Origin: Streptomyces sp. NBC_01142
GTDB lineage: Bacteria; Actinomycetota; Actinomycetes; Streptomycetales; Streptomycetaceae
Length of the DNA stretch: 64,000 bases
Reading direction: 5' to 3'
Assembly: GCF_026341125.1 (NCBI RefSeq)
Contig: NZ_JAPEOR010000001.1
Location: forward strand, 620,001 to 684,000
Every line of letters begins with the position of its first letter. The first letter of the stretch is position 1. Under the pieces are notes generated by a model. That model was not told the DNA's origin, did no database searches, and saw nothing but the letters and a program-made list of their open reading frames with translations. Made by a program: the position numbers and the translations under genes. Positions 47,891-56,674 of this stretch are shown here, piece by piece.

Positions 47891-48169
47891 ATGCCCGCCG
47901 CTCAGTGTCCTCATCCTCACCGGCATCCGCCCCGGAGAGGCGGGCGCGGCCTCCGGCCTGATGCAGACCATGCAGCAGGTCGGCGGCGCGCTCGGCCTCG
48001 CGGCGCTGGTCACGGTGTACGGATCCGTAGTGCGCGGCGCGGTGGCTCCGGGCGGCGTGACGCGATGGCGGAGGGCCTCTCGGCCGGTCTGCCGGCGGCC
48101 GCGGCCTTCATCGCAGCAGCGGCACTCGTACTCGTCCTGCTGTCGCGCCCACCCGCAGGCACGACCTGA
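47891..48169 (+). pseudogene. DHA2-type MFS efflux transporter, internally deleted and frameshifted
   Basis: A start-like ATG at 47891 is followed within 15 bases by sequence that, in another frame, encodes the C-terminal part of an EmrB/QacA-type transporter (ILTGIRPGEAGAASGLMQTM, QQVGGALGLAALVTVYGS). Near 48059 the frame shifts by one base, and the last helix (AMAEGLSAGLPAAAAFIAAA, then LVLVLL and a normal stop) continues in the ATG frame. About 400 residues of the family are missing. With the divergent TetR gene and operator, this was a standard drug-efflux pair that has decayed. Confidence 0.78.
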
Positions 48170-48173
48170 ACAT

Positions 48174-48221
48174 ACGTGTGGGGCCTGCCCCGTCGTTCAT
48201 CGACGGGCAGGCCCCACACGT
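48174..48221 (-). terminator. Strong terminator of accA2
   Basis: A 21-bp stem with a single bulged base: positions 48174-48195 pair with 48201-48221 around TTCAT. It begins 7 bp beyond the accA2 stop and also terminates any read-through of the pseudogene from the other side. Confidence 0.87.
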
Positions 48222-48227
48222 CGGTCC

Positions 48228-49979
48228 TCAGTCCTTGATCTCGCAGATCATCGCGCCGGACGTCAGCGACGCGCCGACCTCGGCCGACAGCCCCTTGATG
48301 GTGCCGGAGCGGTGCGCGTTCAGCGGCTGCTCCATCTTCATCGCCTCGAGTACGACGACGAGGTCGCCCTCCTTGACCTCCTGGCCCTCCTCGACCGCGA
48401 CCTTGACGATCGTGCCCTGCATCGGGGAGGCGAGGGTGTCGCCGGAGGCCGCCGAGGCGGACTTCTTGGCGGCGCGGCGCTTCGGCTTGGCGCCGGCGGC
48501 CAGGCCGGTCCGCGCCAGCGTCATGCCCAACGAGGAGGGCAGCGAGACCTCGAGGCGCTTGCCGCCGACCTCGACCACGATGGTCTCGCGGCCGGCCTCG
48601 TCCTCGTCCGCGTCCGAAGGCACGGCGAAGGGCTTGATCTCGTTGACGAACTCGGTCTCGATCCACCTGGTGTGGACCGTGAACGGGTCCGAGGTGAACG
48701 CCGGGTCGGCGACGACCGCACGGTGGAACGGGATGGCGGTGGCCATGCCCTCGACGTCGAACTCCGCGAGCGCACGCGCGGCGCGTTGCAGCGCCTGCTC
48801 ACGGCTGGCGCCGGTGACGATCAGCTTGGCCAGCAGCGAGTCCCAGGCCGGGCCGATGACACTGCCCGACTCGACACCCGCGTCCAGCCGGACACCGGGG
48901 CCGCTCGGCGGCGCGAAGGTGGTGACGGTGCCGGGGGCCGGGAGGAAGCCCCGCCCCGGGTCCTCGCCGTTGATACGGAACTCGAAGGAGTGACCGCGCA
49001 CGGCCGGGTCGCCGTAGCCGAGCTCCTCGCCGTCGGCGATACGGAACATCTCGCGGACCAGGTCGATGCCGGTGACCTCTTCGGTGACCGGGTGCTCCAC
49101 CTGGAGGCGGGTGTTGACCTCGAGGAAGGAGATGGTGCCGTCGGTGCCGACGAGGAACTCGACGGTGCCCGCGCCGACGTAGCCGGCCTCCTTGAGGATG
49201 GCCTTGGACGCGGCGTACAGCTCGGCGTTCTGCGCGTCGGACAGGAACGGCGCAGGAGCCTCCTCCACCAGCTTCTGGTGGCGGCGCTGCAGCGAGCAGT
49301 CACGGGTGGAGACGACGACGACATTGCCGTGGCTGTCGGCCAGGCACTGGGTCTCGACGTGGCGCGGCTTGTCGAGGTAGCGCTCGACGAAGCATTCGCC
49401 GCGGCCGAAGGCGGCAATCGCCTCGCGCACCGCGGAGTCGTACAGCTCCGGCACCTCTTCGAGAGTGCGGGCGACCTTCAGACCACGGCCGCCACCGCCG
49501 AACGCCGCCTTGATCGCGATCGGCAGCCCATGCTGCTCGGCGAAGGTGACGACCTCGTCGGCGCCGCTGACCGGGTCCGGCGTACCGGCGACCAGCGGAG
49601 CGCCGGCGCGCTGGGCGATATGACGGGCGGCGACCTTGTCACCCAGATCGCGGATCGCCTGCGGCGGCGGACCGATCCAGGTCAGACCCGCGTCGAGCAC
49701 GGCCTGGGCGAATTCGGCGTTCTCGGAAAGGAAGCCGTATCCGGGATGGATGGCATCGGCTCCCGAGTCCTTTGCGGCCTGGAGCACCTTGGCCATGTCC
49801 AGATAGCTGGCGGCCGGGGTGTCACCGCCCAGAGCGAACGCCTCGTCGGCCGCGCGGACATGCAGAGCGTCCCGGTCCGGATCGGCGTAGACGGCTACGC
49901 TCGCGATCCCGGCGTCCCGGCAGGCTCGGGCAACGCGGACAGCGATTTCGCCACGGTTGGCGATGAGCACCTTGCGCAC
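48228..49979 (-). CDS. accA2: Acyl-CoA carboxylase alpha subunit (biotin carboxylase + biotin carrier)
   Basis: 583 residues from the GTG at 49979 with AAGGAGGGAG upstream. Biotin carboxylase: [23 protein letters not shown]-grasp glycine loop [21 protein letters not shown] and [19 protein letters not shown] 60-residue linker rich in Ala/Lys leads to the biotin carrier domain with the biotinylated Lys548 in EAMKMEQ. It carboxylates its own biotin with bicarbonate and ATP; the CO2 is passed to the beta subunits such as PccB (54971-56563) to give malonyl- or methylmalonyl-CoA, precursors of fatty acids and polyketides. The biotin ligase gene is nearby. Single gene with its own terminator. Confidence 0.95.
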   Translation of the reverse strand: MRKVLIANRGEIAVRVARACRDAGIASVAVYADPDRDALHVRAADEAFALGGDTPAASYLDMAKVLQAAKDSGADAIHPGYGFLSENAEFAQAVLDAGLTWIGPPPQAIRDLGDKVAARHIAQRAGAPLVAGTPDPVSGADEVVTFAEQHGLPIAIKAAFGGGGRGLKVARTLEEVPELYDSAVREAIAAFGRGECFVERYLDKPRHVETQCLADSHGNVVVVSTRDCSLQRRHQKLVEEAPAPFLSDAQNAELYAASKAILKEAGYVGAGTVEFLVGTDGTISFLEVNTRLQVEHPVTEEVTGIDLVREMFRIADGEELGYGDPAVRGHSFEFRINGEDPGRGFLPAPGTVTTFAPPSGPGVRLDAGVESGSVIGPAWDSLLAKLIVTGASREQALQRAARALAEFDVEGMATAIPFHRAVVADPAFTSDPFTVHTRWIETEFVNEIKPFAVPSDADEDEAGRETIVVEVGGKRLEVSLPSSLGMTLARTGLAAGAKPKRRAAKKSASAASGDTLASPMQGTIVKVAVEEGQEVKEGDLVVVLEAMKMEQPLNAHRSGTIKGLSAEVGASLTSGAMICEIKD

Positions 49980-50335
49980 GATGGCTCCCTCCTTGAAACA
50001 AGCTGAGTTTAGGGACTGCCGACACGGTCCTACGACCCGTCCCCAATGGTGAGCTTGCCCACACGGAGCGTGATTCGAGGCTCGCGCAAGTCGCGAAATC
50101 CCTTGTCGCACCACGGTACGACGGGTTCCTCCCTCGCACAGTAGCCCTGTGGTGTGGCCAAGGTCTCTGTTCAGGGGGCCTTCGGCTGAACGCGTTTCTT
50201 TGTCGAGTCCCTACGAATGGCCGAATGATTCTTTGCTGAGGGACCGAGCGTGCCCGAACCCTTGTACGTCGGTTTACCCGTTAGTAGCGTTCGTGATGTC
50301 GTACGTACTTCCGGTAACAGAGGGTTGGGGGCGCC
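49980..50335. promoter_or_regulatory. Divergent promoter region accA2 / small membrane protein
   Basis: 356 bp without a gene. It contains the accA2 ribosome binding site (minus strand, 49984-49995) and a relatively AT-rich stretch around 50215-50300 with TTTACC and TAGCGT (plus strand) as possible promoter hexamers for the 50336 gene. No extended palindrome was found. Confidence 0.4.
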
Positions 50336-50797
50336 GTGGCGCGCAGACCGGTGGCCGTGGTGGCCGCGCTTGTTCTGCTGGTGGAGGCCGTGGGCATCGT
50401 GGCGATCAACGGCATCCTTGCCACCTTCGTCGACAAGCAGGACATGTCGCTGGCCGGCCTGGACCCGGACGCGATGGTGGCCGGCACCTGGGCGATGGGC
50501 GGGGTCCTCGGGCTCTACCTCGCGGCGTGCGCCGTGGTGCTGTTGCTGACGGGCCTGCGCGACCGTGCCCCTGGCCGTGTCGCGCGGATCCTGCTGATCA
50601 CCTGCGCGGTCGTGCACGGGGTGCTGGGCGCGCTGACGGTGGGTCTGGTCGGCTGGGGCGCGTTCGCGTTCATGATGGCGGTGCTGGGGCTGATCGTGCT
50701 GGTACTGGTGACGTACGGCAGGGTGGAGGCGCCGGCTGCAGAGGACGGCAAGGGCAACGACGGCGGGGCGGGGAGTGGAGCTCCCGCCACCGCCTGA
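50336..50797 (+). CDS. Four-helix membrane protein of unknown function
   Basis: 153 residues, GTG start at 50336. Four hydrophobic segments are visible (about 5-28, 47-72, 82-100, 104-122), with a short loop VDKQDMSLAGLDPDAMVAG between the first two that is probably outside, and a polar Gly/Ala tail inside. No family motif was recognised. Lies divergently from accA2 and is followed by a run of tandem repeats, not by another gene on the same strand. Confidence 0.75.
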   Translation: MARRPVAVVAALVLLVEAVGIVAINGILATFVDKQDMSLAGLDPDAMVAGTWAMGGVLGLYLAACAVVLLLTGLRDRAPGRVARILLITCAVVHGVLGALTVGLVGWGAFAFMMAVLGLIVLVLVTYGRVEAPAAEDGKGNDGGAGSGAPATA

Positions 50798-50890
50798 TCC
50801 GTGCCACCGCGTGATCTGTGCCGCGGCTTGATCCGTGCCGCGGCCTGAATCCGTGCCGCCTCCTGATCCGTGCCACGGCCTGAATCTGTG
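50798..50890. repeat. About six imperfect 17-20-bp tandem repeats
   Basis: Units of the type TGATCCGTGCCGCGGCC and CTGAATCCGTGCCGCC alternate from the stop codon of the membrane-protein gene to just before the Maf gene end. Confidence 0.75.
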
Positions 50891-50915
50891 CGCCGCCTCG
50901 CTCAGGCCGCCCGGC

Positions 50916-51521
50916 CTAGGCCCACAGGTCGGTGATCGAGTAACCGAGCTCGGCCAGCAGCCTGCGCAGCAGCGGCAGCGAAAGTCCGATGACGTTCCCG
51001 GGGTCGCCGTCGATGGAGTCGATGAACGGCGCCGAGCGGCCGTCCAGCGTGAACGCGCCCGCCACATGCAGCGGTTCGCCGCTGGCGACGTACGCGGCGA
51101 TCTCGGCGTCCGTCGGCTCGCCGAAGCGCACCGTGGTGGACGCGGTCGCGGAGGCGCTGCGGCCCGTCGCCGTGTCGGTCACGCAGTGGCCGGTCCGCAG
51201 GATGCCCGCGCGGCCGCGCATCGACTTCCAGCGGGTGGTGGCGTCCTCCGCGTCCGAGGGCTTGCCGAGGGCCTCGCCGTCGAGTTCGAGGACCGTGTCG
51301 CAGCCGATGACCAGGGCTCCGGCGGCCTCGGGGTGGGCGGCCACGGCGGCGGCCTTCGCCTCGGCGAGGACCAGGGCCAGTTCGGCCGGGGTCGGGGCGC
51401 TCAGTGCGTCCTCGTCGACACCGCTGACTATCACCTCGGGGGCGAGTCCGGCCTGGCGCAGCAGGTTGAGACGGGCGGGGGAGGCGGAGCCGAGGACGAT
51501 GCGGGGGCGCTGAGCGGTCAT
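50916..51521 (-). CDS. Maf-like nucleoside triphosphate pyrophosphatase
   Basis: 201 residues. The Maf signature is [19 protein letters not shown] near the start, followed by ADE-type [38 protein letters not shown] and [30 protein letters not shown]. It hydrolyses non-canonical nucleoside triphosphates (dTTP/UTP/CTP-type bases) to the monophosphate, a housecleaning enzyme that can also arrest septum formation. ATG at 51521. It is followed upstream by mmpB on the same strand (21 bp between), so the two may be co-transcribed. Confidence 0.92.
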   Translation of the reverse strand: MTAQRPRIVLGSASPARLNLLRQAGLAPEVIVSGVDEDALSAPTPAELALVLAEAKAAAVAAHPEAAGALVIGCDTVLELDGEALGKPSDAEDATTRWKSMRGRAGILRTGHCVTDTATGRSASATASTTVRFGEPTDAEIAAYVASGEPLHVAGAFTLDGRSAPFIDSIDGDPGNVIGLSLPLLRRLLAELGYSITDLWA

Positions 51522-51541
51522 GGGGTCATCGTAGGTGGCTG

Positions 51542-51670
51542 TCAACGGAGGCCGGCCACAAACATCGCAATCACCATGGCCAGCGCCAGCACCAGGCCCA
51601 CGCGGCGCATCATGGCCTGCGTCTCGCGCAGTTCTTTGGGGGGCTCGTTCTCCGGGTCGGACCACAGCAT
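51542..51670 (-). CDS. mmpB: Small morphogenic membrane protein MmpB
   Basis: 42 residues: a polar N-terminus with [13 protein letters not shown], then one transmembrane helix [18 protein letters not shown] and a terminal Arg. The sequence type (Pro/Glu-rich start, then QAMMRR just before the helix) matches, from memory, the conserved Streptomyces morphogenic membrane protein MmpB. The ATG at 51670 and TGA at 51544-51542 enclose a clean frame that is too short for automated ORF calls. It lies immediately upstream of the Maf gene. IS110 copy B sits 82 bp from its start, so its promoter may be affected. Confidence 0.72.
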   Translation of the reverse strand: MLWSDPENEPPKELRETQAMMRRVGLVLALAMVIAMFVAGLR

Positions 51671-51752
51671 GCGTCCGATCCTGCTGCCGGGATTCGCCCG
51701 CCGCCTGAGTACGGGTACTCAACCGGGACCGTGCCAACGGACTAGTTCCTGG

Positions 51753-53268
51753 GGGGGGTGCCTCTATGTCCTTCGTCAAGCCTGAGCAGGTCATGCGGTG
51801 GCTGTCTCGGGGGTGCGGGATTCGTAGAAGGTGCCGTCGCGGAGCATGGCGAACAGCACGCTGATGCGGTGGCGGGCGAGGCGGAGCAAGGCCTGTGTGT
51901 GGGTCTTGCCGCGGGCTCTTTGCCGTTCGTAGTAGGTGCGGGAGGCGGGGTCGTGCAGGGCGGCGAACGCGGAGAGGAACATGGCCCGTTTCAGGAGCCG
52001 GTTGCCTGTTCTGGGGGCGTGTTCGCCGTGGATGGAGGATCCGGAGGACCTCGTTGCCGGGGCGAGGCCGGCGTAGGAGGCAAGGTGGGCGGCAGTGGGG
52101 AACGAGGTGCCGTCGCCGATGGTGACCAGCAAGGTGGCGGCGGTCCTGACACCGACTCCGGGCATCGAGGTCAGGACCTGGGAAAGAGGGTGCGACTCAA
52201 GCAGCTCGCCGATCTGGGCTTCCAGAGCGCGTCGTTGTTCGTGGACGGCGGCCAGCGAGCGGGCCAGCGAGGGCACGACCACGTCCAGGGTGCCGGTGCC
52301 CGGGACCACGACGGTCTGTTCGTCGAGCGCGTCGAAGATGTCGTCCACCAGGCGTTCGGCCATGCGCGGGGCCTTGGGCCGTATCAGGTTCACGAGCCTG
52401 CGGCGTCCGGCCTTACGCAGGGCGGCGGGCGAGCCGAAGCGTTCCAGCAGGTGCGTCACAGCCTGGTGGTCCAGGCGGGGCCCCAGTACTCGCTCCAGGC
52501 TCGGGTGGAACTGGGTGAGCAGGCCGCGGAGCCGGTTGCTGGTGCGGGTAGCCTCGGCGGCGAGGTCCTGGTCGAAGCCGGTCAGGACGGTAAGCTGGGC
52601 CGCGGTCTCGTCGGCCAGTTCCAGGGCCCGCAGGGTGTGAGGCATGGTGCGGGCGGCGTCCGCGATCACGTGCGCGTCGCGGGCATCGGTCTTGGCCTCA
52701 CCGGGATACAAATCGGCGATCCGCCGCATCGCCAGCCCTGGCAGGTAGGCCACGTGGCAGCCGGCGTCCCGGGCCACCGCGAGCGGCAGGGCGCCGATCG
52801 ATGCGGGCTGGTCCACGATGACCAGCACGCGGCCGAACCTGGCCGTGAGCTTGTCGAACACGGCCCGCAGTTTCGGCTCGCTGTTGGGCAGCCGCTTGTC
52901 GTAGACGGTCTTGCCGCCCGCTGTCAGGCCGTGGCCGTGGTGGTCGCCCTTGCCGACGTCCAGGCCGAGGAAGACCGCGATTTCACCGGTGTCGAGCACC
53001 GCACCCCCCGAGGGTGGTCGTTCCGTCCCGGCCTCACCCACCGGCACCGAGCGCGCGCATCCACGTTACGCAGACCTGCCACCCTTCAACGGCCGGGCGT
53101 TGCGCTCGGCCGGGTGACGGTCGGGCCTCTCATCAGCGGTCAGACGGTGCCCCGGACCCGGTGACACCACCCCCCAGGTCATCGCTTCGACAGGGGGCAA
53201 CAGTCATGCCGGGCCCGGAGGCCAGGAGCCCCGTTTCAGGGCCACGAAGAAAGTAACGGGGGCTAGGT
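51753..53268 (-). mobile_element. IS110-family insertion sequence, copy B (1516 bp)
   Basis: Matches copy A (2518-4033) over 1516 bp, in the same orientation and exactly 49,235 bp apart. It lies between mmpB (minus) and the GDSL hydrolase gene (plus), in their shared upstream region, without cutting either gene. The bases flanking the two copies differ (GGACTAGTTCCTGG on the left and GGCGATCGC on the right here), so they are independent insertion sites, not duplicated surroundings. Lack of any divergence between the copies means recent transposition or gene conversion. Confidence 0.93.
51791..52999 (-). CDS. IS110-family DEDD transposase (copy B)
   Basis: 402 residues from the GTG at 52999, identical to the protein of copy A; an upstream GTG at 53047 is the alternative start. 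The N-terminal DEDD domain ([25 protein letters not shown]) and C-terminal transposase_20 domain ([20 protein letters not shown]) are complete, so both copies are probably active. The 269 bp between its start and the element end (53000-53268) form the matching candidate bridge-RNA region. Confidence 0.92.
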   Translation of the reverse strand: MLDTGEIAVFLGLDVGKGDHHGHGLTAGGKTVYDKRLPNSEPKLRAVFDKLTARFGRVLVIVDQPASIGALPLAVARDAGCHVAYLPGLAMRRIADLYPGEAKTDARDAHVIADAARTMPHTLRALELADETAAQLTVLTGFDQDLAAEATRTSNRLRGLLTQFHPSLERVLGPRLDHQAVTHLLERFGSPAALRKAGRRRLVNLIRPKAPRMAERLVDDIFDALDEQTVVVPGTGTLDVVVPSLARSLAAVHEQRRALEAQIGELLESHPLSQVLTSMPGVGVRTAATLLVTIGDGTSFPTAAHLASYAGLAPATRSSGSSIHGEHAPRTGNRLLKRAMFLSAFAALHDPASRTYYERQRARGKTHTQALLRLARHRISVLFAMLRDGTFYESRTPETATA

Positions 53269-53375
53269 GGCGATCGCAAACGGGTCTGCTGTTCCATTAA
53301 CAATCCCCGGTCTGCTACTGTCGTGTCACGCCTTAACGGAACTCGCCGCCCATTAGGGGTGGAAGGGGAAACGTC

Positions 53376-54695
53376 ATGCACACGTACCTCCGTCGCACCG
53401 CCGCCCCGCTCGCCGCCGTCGCTCTCGGTCTCGCTCTTCTTGCCGGTACGGAGCCCCTGGCCGAGCCCGCGGATCCGCTGATCGCCGCTGCCGCCTCCGG
53501 GCCGGCCTCCGGGGCCGTTGGTGCCGCCCGGCCGTCGGCTGCCGCCTCGGGGCCGTGGACCGCCGCCTGGGGCGCCTCTCCGCAGCTCCCCAGCACCGGC
53601 TTCACCCCCAACTGGTCCCAGGAGGGCTTCTCCCGCCAGACCGTCCGCCAGGTCGTCCGGATCACCAAGGACGGCGACCGGGCCCGGATCCGCCTCTCCA
53701 ACGCCTACGGAACCTCCCCGCTGCGCATCACCGGCGCCACCATCGCCCGTACCGCCGGCGGCGCGGCCGTCGAGAAGGGCTCGGTACGGCACCTCACCTT
53801 CGCCGGGAAGCGCTCCGTCTCGGTCCCCGCGCATGCCGAGCTCCGCAGCGACGCCGCCCCACTGCCCCTGAAGGCACTGGAGTCGGTGACCGTCACGCTC
53901 TATCTCGCCGGTACCACCGGGCCCGCCACCTTCCACTCCCAGGCCTGGGCCGACACCTACCGCGCCGAGGGTGACCACCGTGCCGATGTCTCCGGGAAGG
54001 CCTTCACCGACACCAGCCAGTCCTGGTACTACCTCTCCGGCGTCGACGTCGGCGGCGCCGAGAAGCCCCGCGGGAACGACGGTGTCGTCCTCTTCGGGGA
54101 TTCCATCACCGACAGTTTCGGCTCCACGCCGAACACCGATCGCCGCTACTCCGATGCCGTCGCCGAGCTCAGCGGCCGGCCGGTCGTCAACTCCGGTATC
54201 GGCGGCAACCTCGTCCTCAATGACTCGGCCTGGTACGGCGAGCGCGGCACCGCCCGCTTCGGCCGGGACGCCCTCGACCAGCCTGGCGTCTCGACCGTCG
54301 TCGTCCTCGAAGGCGTCAATGACATCGGCTTCAGCGAGGTGAAGGGCCAGCCCACATTCAAGCCCTCGCCCGTCGTCTCGTCCCGTGAACTCATCGCCGG
54401 ATACCGGCAGTTGATCCGATCCGGGCACGCCAGGGGACTTCGCGTCATCGGCTCCACGCTACTCCCGCTGAAGGGCTCCGACCACTGGGGCGCGCACGCG
54501 GCGAAGGTCAGTGACGAGGTCAACCACTGGATCCGTACGTCGGGTGAGTTCGACGCCGTCGCCGACTTCGACAAGGCGCTCGCCGACCCGGCCGACGCGG
54601 ACCGGATCAACCCCGCGTACGACTCGGGGGACGCCCTGCACCCCAACGATGCGGGGTACCGGCGGATGGCGGCGGAGGCAACCCGGGTTCTCTGA
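53376..54695 (+). CDS. Secreted SGNH/GDSL hydrolase
   Basis: 439 residues. A signal peptide with RRTAAPLAAVALGLALLAG is followed by a low-complexity Ala/Pro stretch. A beta-sandwich-like N-terminal domain (about 60-215) precedes the catalytic domain with the four blocks: GDSITDS (nucleophile Ser), GIGGN (oxyanion Gly), GVNDIG (oxyanion Asn) and DALHPND (catalytic Asp-x-x-His). It is an exported esterase or lipase; the substrate is unknown. ATG at 53376 with GGAAGGGG upstream. The upstream region now ends after 107 bp at IS110 copy B. A bidirectional terminator follows the stop. Confidence 0.9.
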   Translation: MHTYLRRTAAPLAAVALGLALLAGTEPLAEPADPLIAAAASGPASGAVGAARPSAAASGPWTAAWGASPQLPSTGFTPNWSQEGFSRQTVRQVVRITKDGDRARIRLSNAYGTSPLRITGATIARTAGGAAVEKGSVRHLTFAGKRSVSVPAHAELRSDAAPLPLKALESVTVTLYLAGTTGPATFHSQAWADTYRAEGDHRADVSGKAFTDTSQSWYYLSGVDVGGAEKPRGNDGVVLFGDSITDSFGSTPNTDRRYSDAVAELSGRPVVNSGIGGNLVLNDSAWYGERGTARFGRDALDQPGVSTVVVLEGVNDIGFSEVKGQPTFKPSPVVSSRELIAGYRQLIRSGHARGLRVIGSTLLPLKGSDHWGAHAAKVSDEVNHWIRTSGEFDAVADFDKALADPADADRINPAYDSGDALHPNDAGYRRMAAEATRVL

Positions 54696-54703
54696 CCGGA
54701 GCA

Positions 54704-54732
54704 CCGCCCCAGACCCGGGAGGTCTGGGGCGG
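54704..54732. terminator. Bidirectional terminator between GDSL hydrolase and carboxylase epsilon genes
   Basis: CCGCCCCAGACC (54704-54715), loop CGGGA, GGTCTGGGGCGG (54721-54732): a perfect 12-bp stem, 9 bp after one stop and 18 bp after the other. Confidence 0.82.
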
Positions 54733-54749
54733 AGCCGCGGGTAGGCGGC

Positions 54750-54956
54750 CTACAAGGGCCAATACGTGCGCGCCCAGGACCGCGGCCCCGGCTGCGGCCT
54801 CCTGCTGCGTGCGATGCGCGCCGGGTCCGACCACTGCTCGGGCAGCAGCGGGACCCCTTCTGCGGCGGAGGCCGTTGCCGCGGCGCGCGCCTGGACCACC
54901 GCCAGTGCGGCGGCCAGCTCCTCCGGGGTGGGATTTCCTCGTACGACCTTGATCAT
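54750..54956 (-). CDS. pccE: Acyl-CoA carboxylase epsilon subunit
   Basis: 68 residues, of the small epsilon subunit class (AccE/PccE) that stabilises the complex of carboxylase alpha and beta subunits in Streptomyces and mycobacteria. Typical opening IKVVRGNPTPEELAAALAVV, an Ala-rich middle and a C-terminal basic-aromatic end (RPQPGPRSWARTYWPL). It is preceded by pccB with only 14 bp between, so it is a two-gene operon. ATG at 54956. The subunit has no catalytic activity of its own. Confidence 0.88.
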   Translation of the reverse strand: MIKVVRGNPTPEELAAALAVVQARAAATASAAEGVPLLPEQWSDPARIARSRRPQPGPRSWARTYWPL

Positions 54957-54970
54957 CGTCAGGTCCCTTC

Positions 54971-56563
54971 CTAGAGGGGGATGTTGCCGTGCTTCTTCGG
55001 AGGCAGGCTTTCCCGCTTCGTACGCAGCTGACGCAGGCCCTTCACGATGTGTGCCCGCGTCTCCGAGGGCATGATCACCGCGTCCACATAACCGCGTTCG
55101 GCCGCGGTGTACGGGTTGAGGAGCGTGTCCTCGTACTCCTGGATCAGCCGGGCGCGGGTCGCCTCCATGCTGTCGGCGTCGCCCGCGGCCGCGATGGTAC
55201 GGCGGTGCAGGATGTTCACCGCGCCCTGCGCGCCCATCACGGCCACCTGTGCGGTCGGCCACGCCAGGTTCAGATCGGCGCCCAGATGCTTGGAGCCCAT
55301 GACGTCGTACGCGCCGCCGAAGGCCTTCCGCGTGATGATGGTGATCAGCGGGACCGTGGCCTCCGCGTACGCGTAGATCAGCTTCGCGCCGCGCCGGATG
55401 ATGCCGCCGTACTCCTGGTCGACGCCGGGCAGGAAGCCGGGGACGTCGACGAAGGTCACCACCGGGACGTTGAAGGCGTCGCAGGTACGGACGAAACGCG
55501 CGGCCTTCTCGGAGGCGTTGATGTCCAGGCAGCCGGCGAACTGCATCGGCTGGTTGGCGACGATGCCGACCGGGAAGCCCTCCACGCGCCCGAAGCCGGT
55601 GACGATGTTCGGCGCGAACATCGCCTGCGTCTCGAGGAATTCGCCCTCGTCCAGCACATGCTCGATGACGGTGTGCACGTCGTACGGCTGGTTCGCGGAG
55701 TCCGGGATGAGCGTGTCGAGCTCGCGGTCCTCGTCGCTCGTGTCCAGATCGGCTTCCTCGGGGAAGGCCGGCGCCTCGGAGAGGTTGTTCGAAGGCAGGT
55801 ACGACAGCAGGGACTTGACGTACTCGATGGCGTCCTTCTCGTCACCCGCCATGTGGTGCGCGACGCCCGAGGTGGTGTTGTGCGTACGGGCTCCGCCCAG
55901 CTCCTCCATGCCGACATCCTCGCCGGTGACCGTCTTGATGACGTCCGGACCGGTGATGAACATGTGCGAGGTCTGGTCGACCATCACCGTGAAGTCGGTG
56001 ATCGCGGGGGAGTAGACCGCGCCGCCCGCGCAGGGCCCGACGACCAGCGAGATCTGCGGGATCACGCCGGAGGCGTGGGTGTTGCGGCGGAAGATCTCGC
56101 CGTACATGCCGAGCGCGCTGACGCCCTCCTGGATACGGGCGCCGCCGGAGTCGTTGATGCCGATGACGGGGCAGCCGGTCTTCAGCGCGAAGTCCATCAC
56201 CTTGATGATCTTCTGGCCGTAGACCTCGCCGAGCGCGCCGCCGAAGACCGTGAAGTCCTGCGAGAAGACGGCGACCGGGCGGCCGTCGACCGTGCCGTAG
56301 CCGGTGACCACACCGTCTCCGTACGGGCGGGTCTGCTCCAGACCGAAGTTGGTGGAGCGGTGCCGGGCGAATTCGTCGAGCTCGACGAACGACCCTTCGT
56401 CGAGCAGCAGATCGACCCGCTCACGGGCGGTCAGCTTGCCCTTGGCATGCTGCTTCTCCACCGCGCGCGCGGACCCGGCGTGCGTCGCCTCGTCGACGCG
56501 GCGCTGAAGATCCGCGAGCTTTCCCGCGGTGGTGTGGACGTCGATCTTTTCCGGCTCGGACAT
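54971..56563 (-). CDS. pccB: Propionyl-CoA carboxylase beta subunit
   Basis: 530 residues, carboxyltransferase domains N and C complete: [52 protein letters not shown] and CGGDINAS-like [57 protein letters not shown]. The oxyanion glycine loops are intact. Together with the alpha subunit AccA2 (48228-49979) and the epsilon subunit it makes methylmalonyl-CoA from propionyl-CoA. It is first in the operon with pccE and divergent from the biotin ligase gene, with a perfect 18-bp palindrome in the spacer. Confidence 0.95.
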   Translation of the reverse strand: MSEPEKIDVHTTAGKLADLQRRVDEATHAGSARAVEKQHAKGKLTARERVDLLLDEGSFVELDEFARHRSTNFGLEQTRPYGDGVVTGYGTVDGRPVAVFSQDFTVFGGALGEVYGQKIIKVMDFALKTGCPVIGINDSGGARIQEGVSALGMYGEIFRRNTHASGVIPQISLVVGPCAGGAVYSPAITDFTVMVDQTSHMFITGPDVIKTVTGEDVGMEELGGARTHNTTSGVAHHMAGDEKDAIEYVKSLLSYLPSNNLSEAPAFPEEADLDTSDEDRELDTLIPDSANQPYDVHTVIEHVLDEGEFLETQAMFAPNIVTGFGRVEGFPVGIVANQPMQFAGCLDINASEKAARFVRTCDAFNVPVVTFVDVPGFLPGVDQEYGGIIRRGAKLIYAYAEATVPLITIITRKAFGGAYDVMGSKHLGADLNLAWPTAQVAVMGAQGAVNILHRRTIAAAGDADSMEATRARLIQEYEDTLLNPYTAAERGYVDAVIMPSETRAHIVKGLRQLRTKRESLPPKKHGNIPL

Positions 56564-56616
56564 CGGGATGCCGCTCTCCCTGCCTGGTCACGGGGTCGGT
56601 TGCTACTGACTCGTAG

Positions 56617-56634
56617 GGTATCGGCGCCGATACC
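56617..56634. promoter_or_regulatory. Perfect 18-bp palindrome between pccB and birA
   Basis: GGTATCGGCGCCGATACC is a perfect palindrome in the 111-bp divergent spacer, 54 bp from the pccB start and 41 bp from the birA start. It lies well for a shared regulator of both directions (biotin or acyl-CoA status). It does not match the GTTAA-N6-TTAAC site of the known actinobacterial regulator AccR. Confidence 0.72.
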
Positions 56635-56674
56635 GTTCGGCAGTGCGGCGTTTACCACACCTAATCTGGCTTGC

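Noticed and set aside
47862..48169. A 102-residue protein starting upstream of the MFS remnant
   Set aside because: Its middle part is out of frame with the transporter similarity (LTGIRPGEAGAASGLMQTM is in another frame), so it is a broken gene rather than a small protein.
56564..56674. AccR site (GTTAA-N6-TTAAC) expected near the carboxylase genes
   Set aside because: No such motif was found here or at 49980-50335; the palindrome present is different (GGTATCGGCGCCGATACC).
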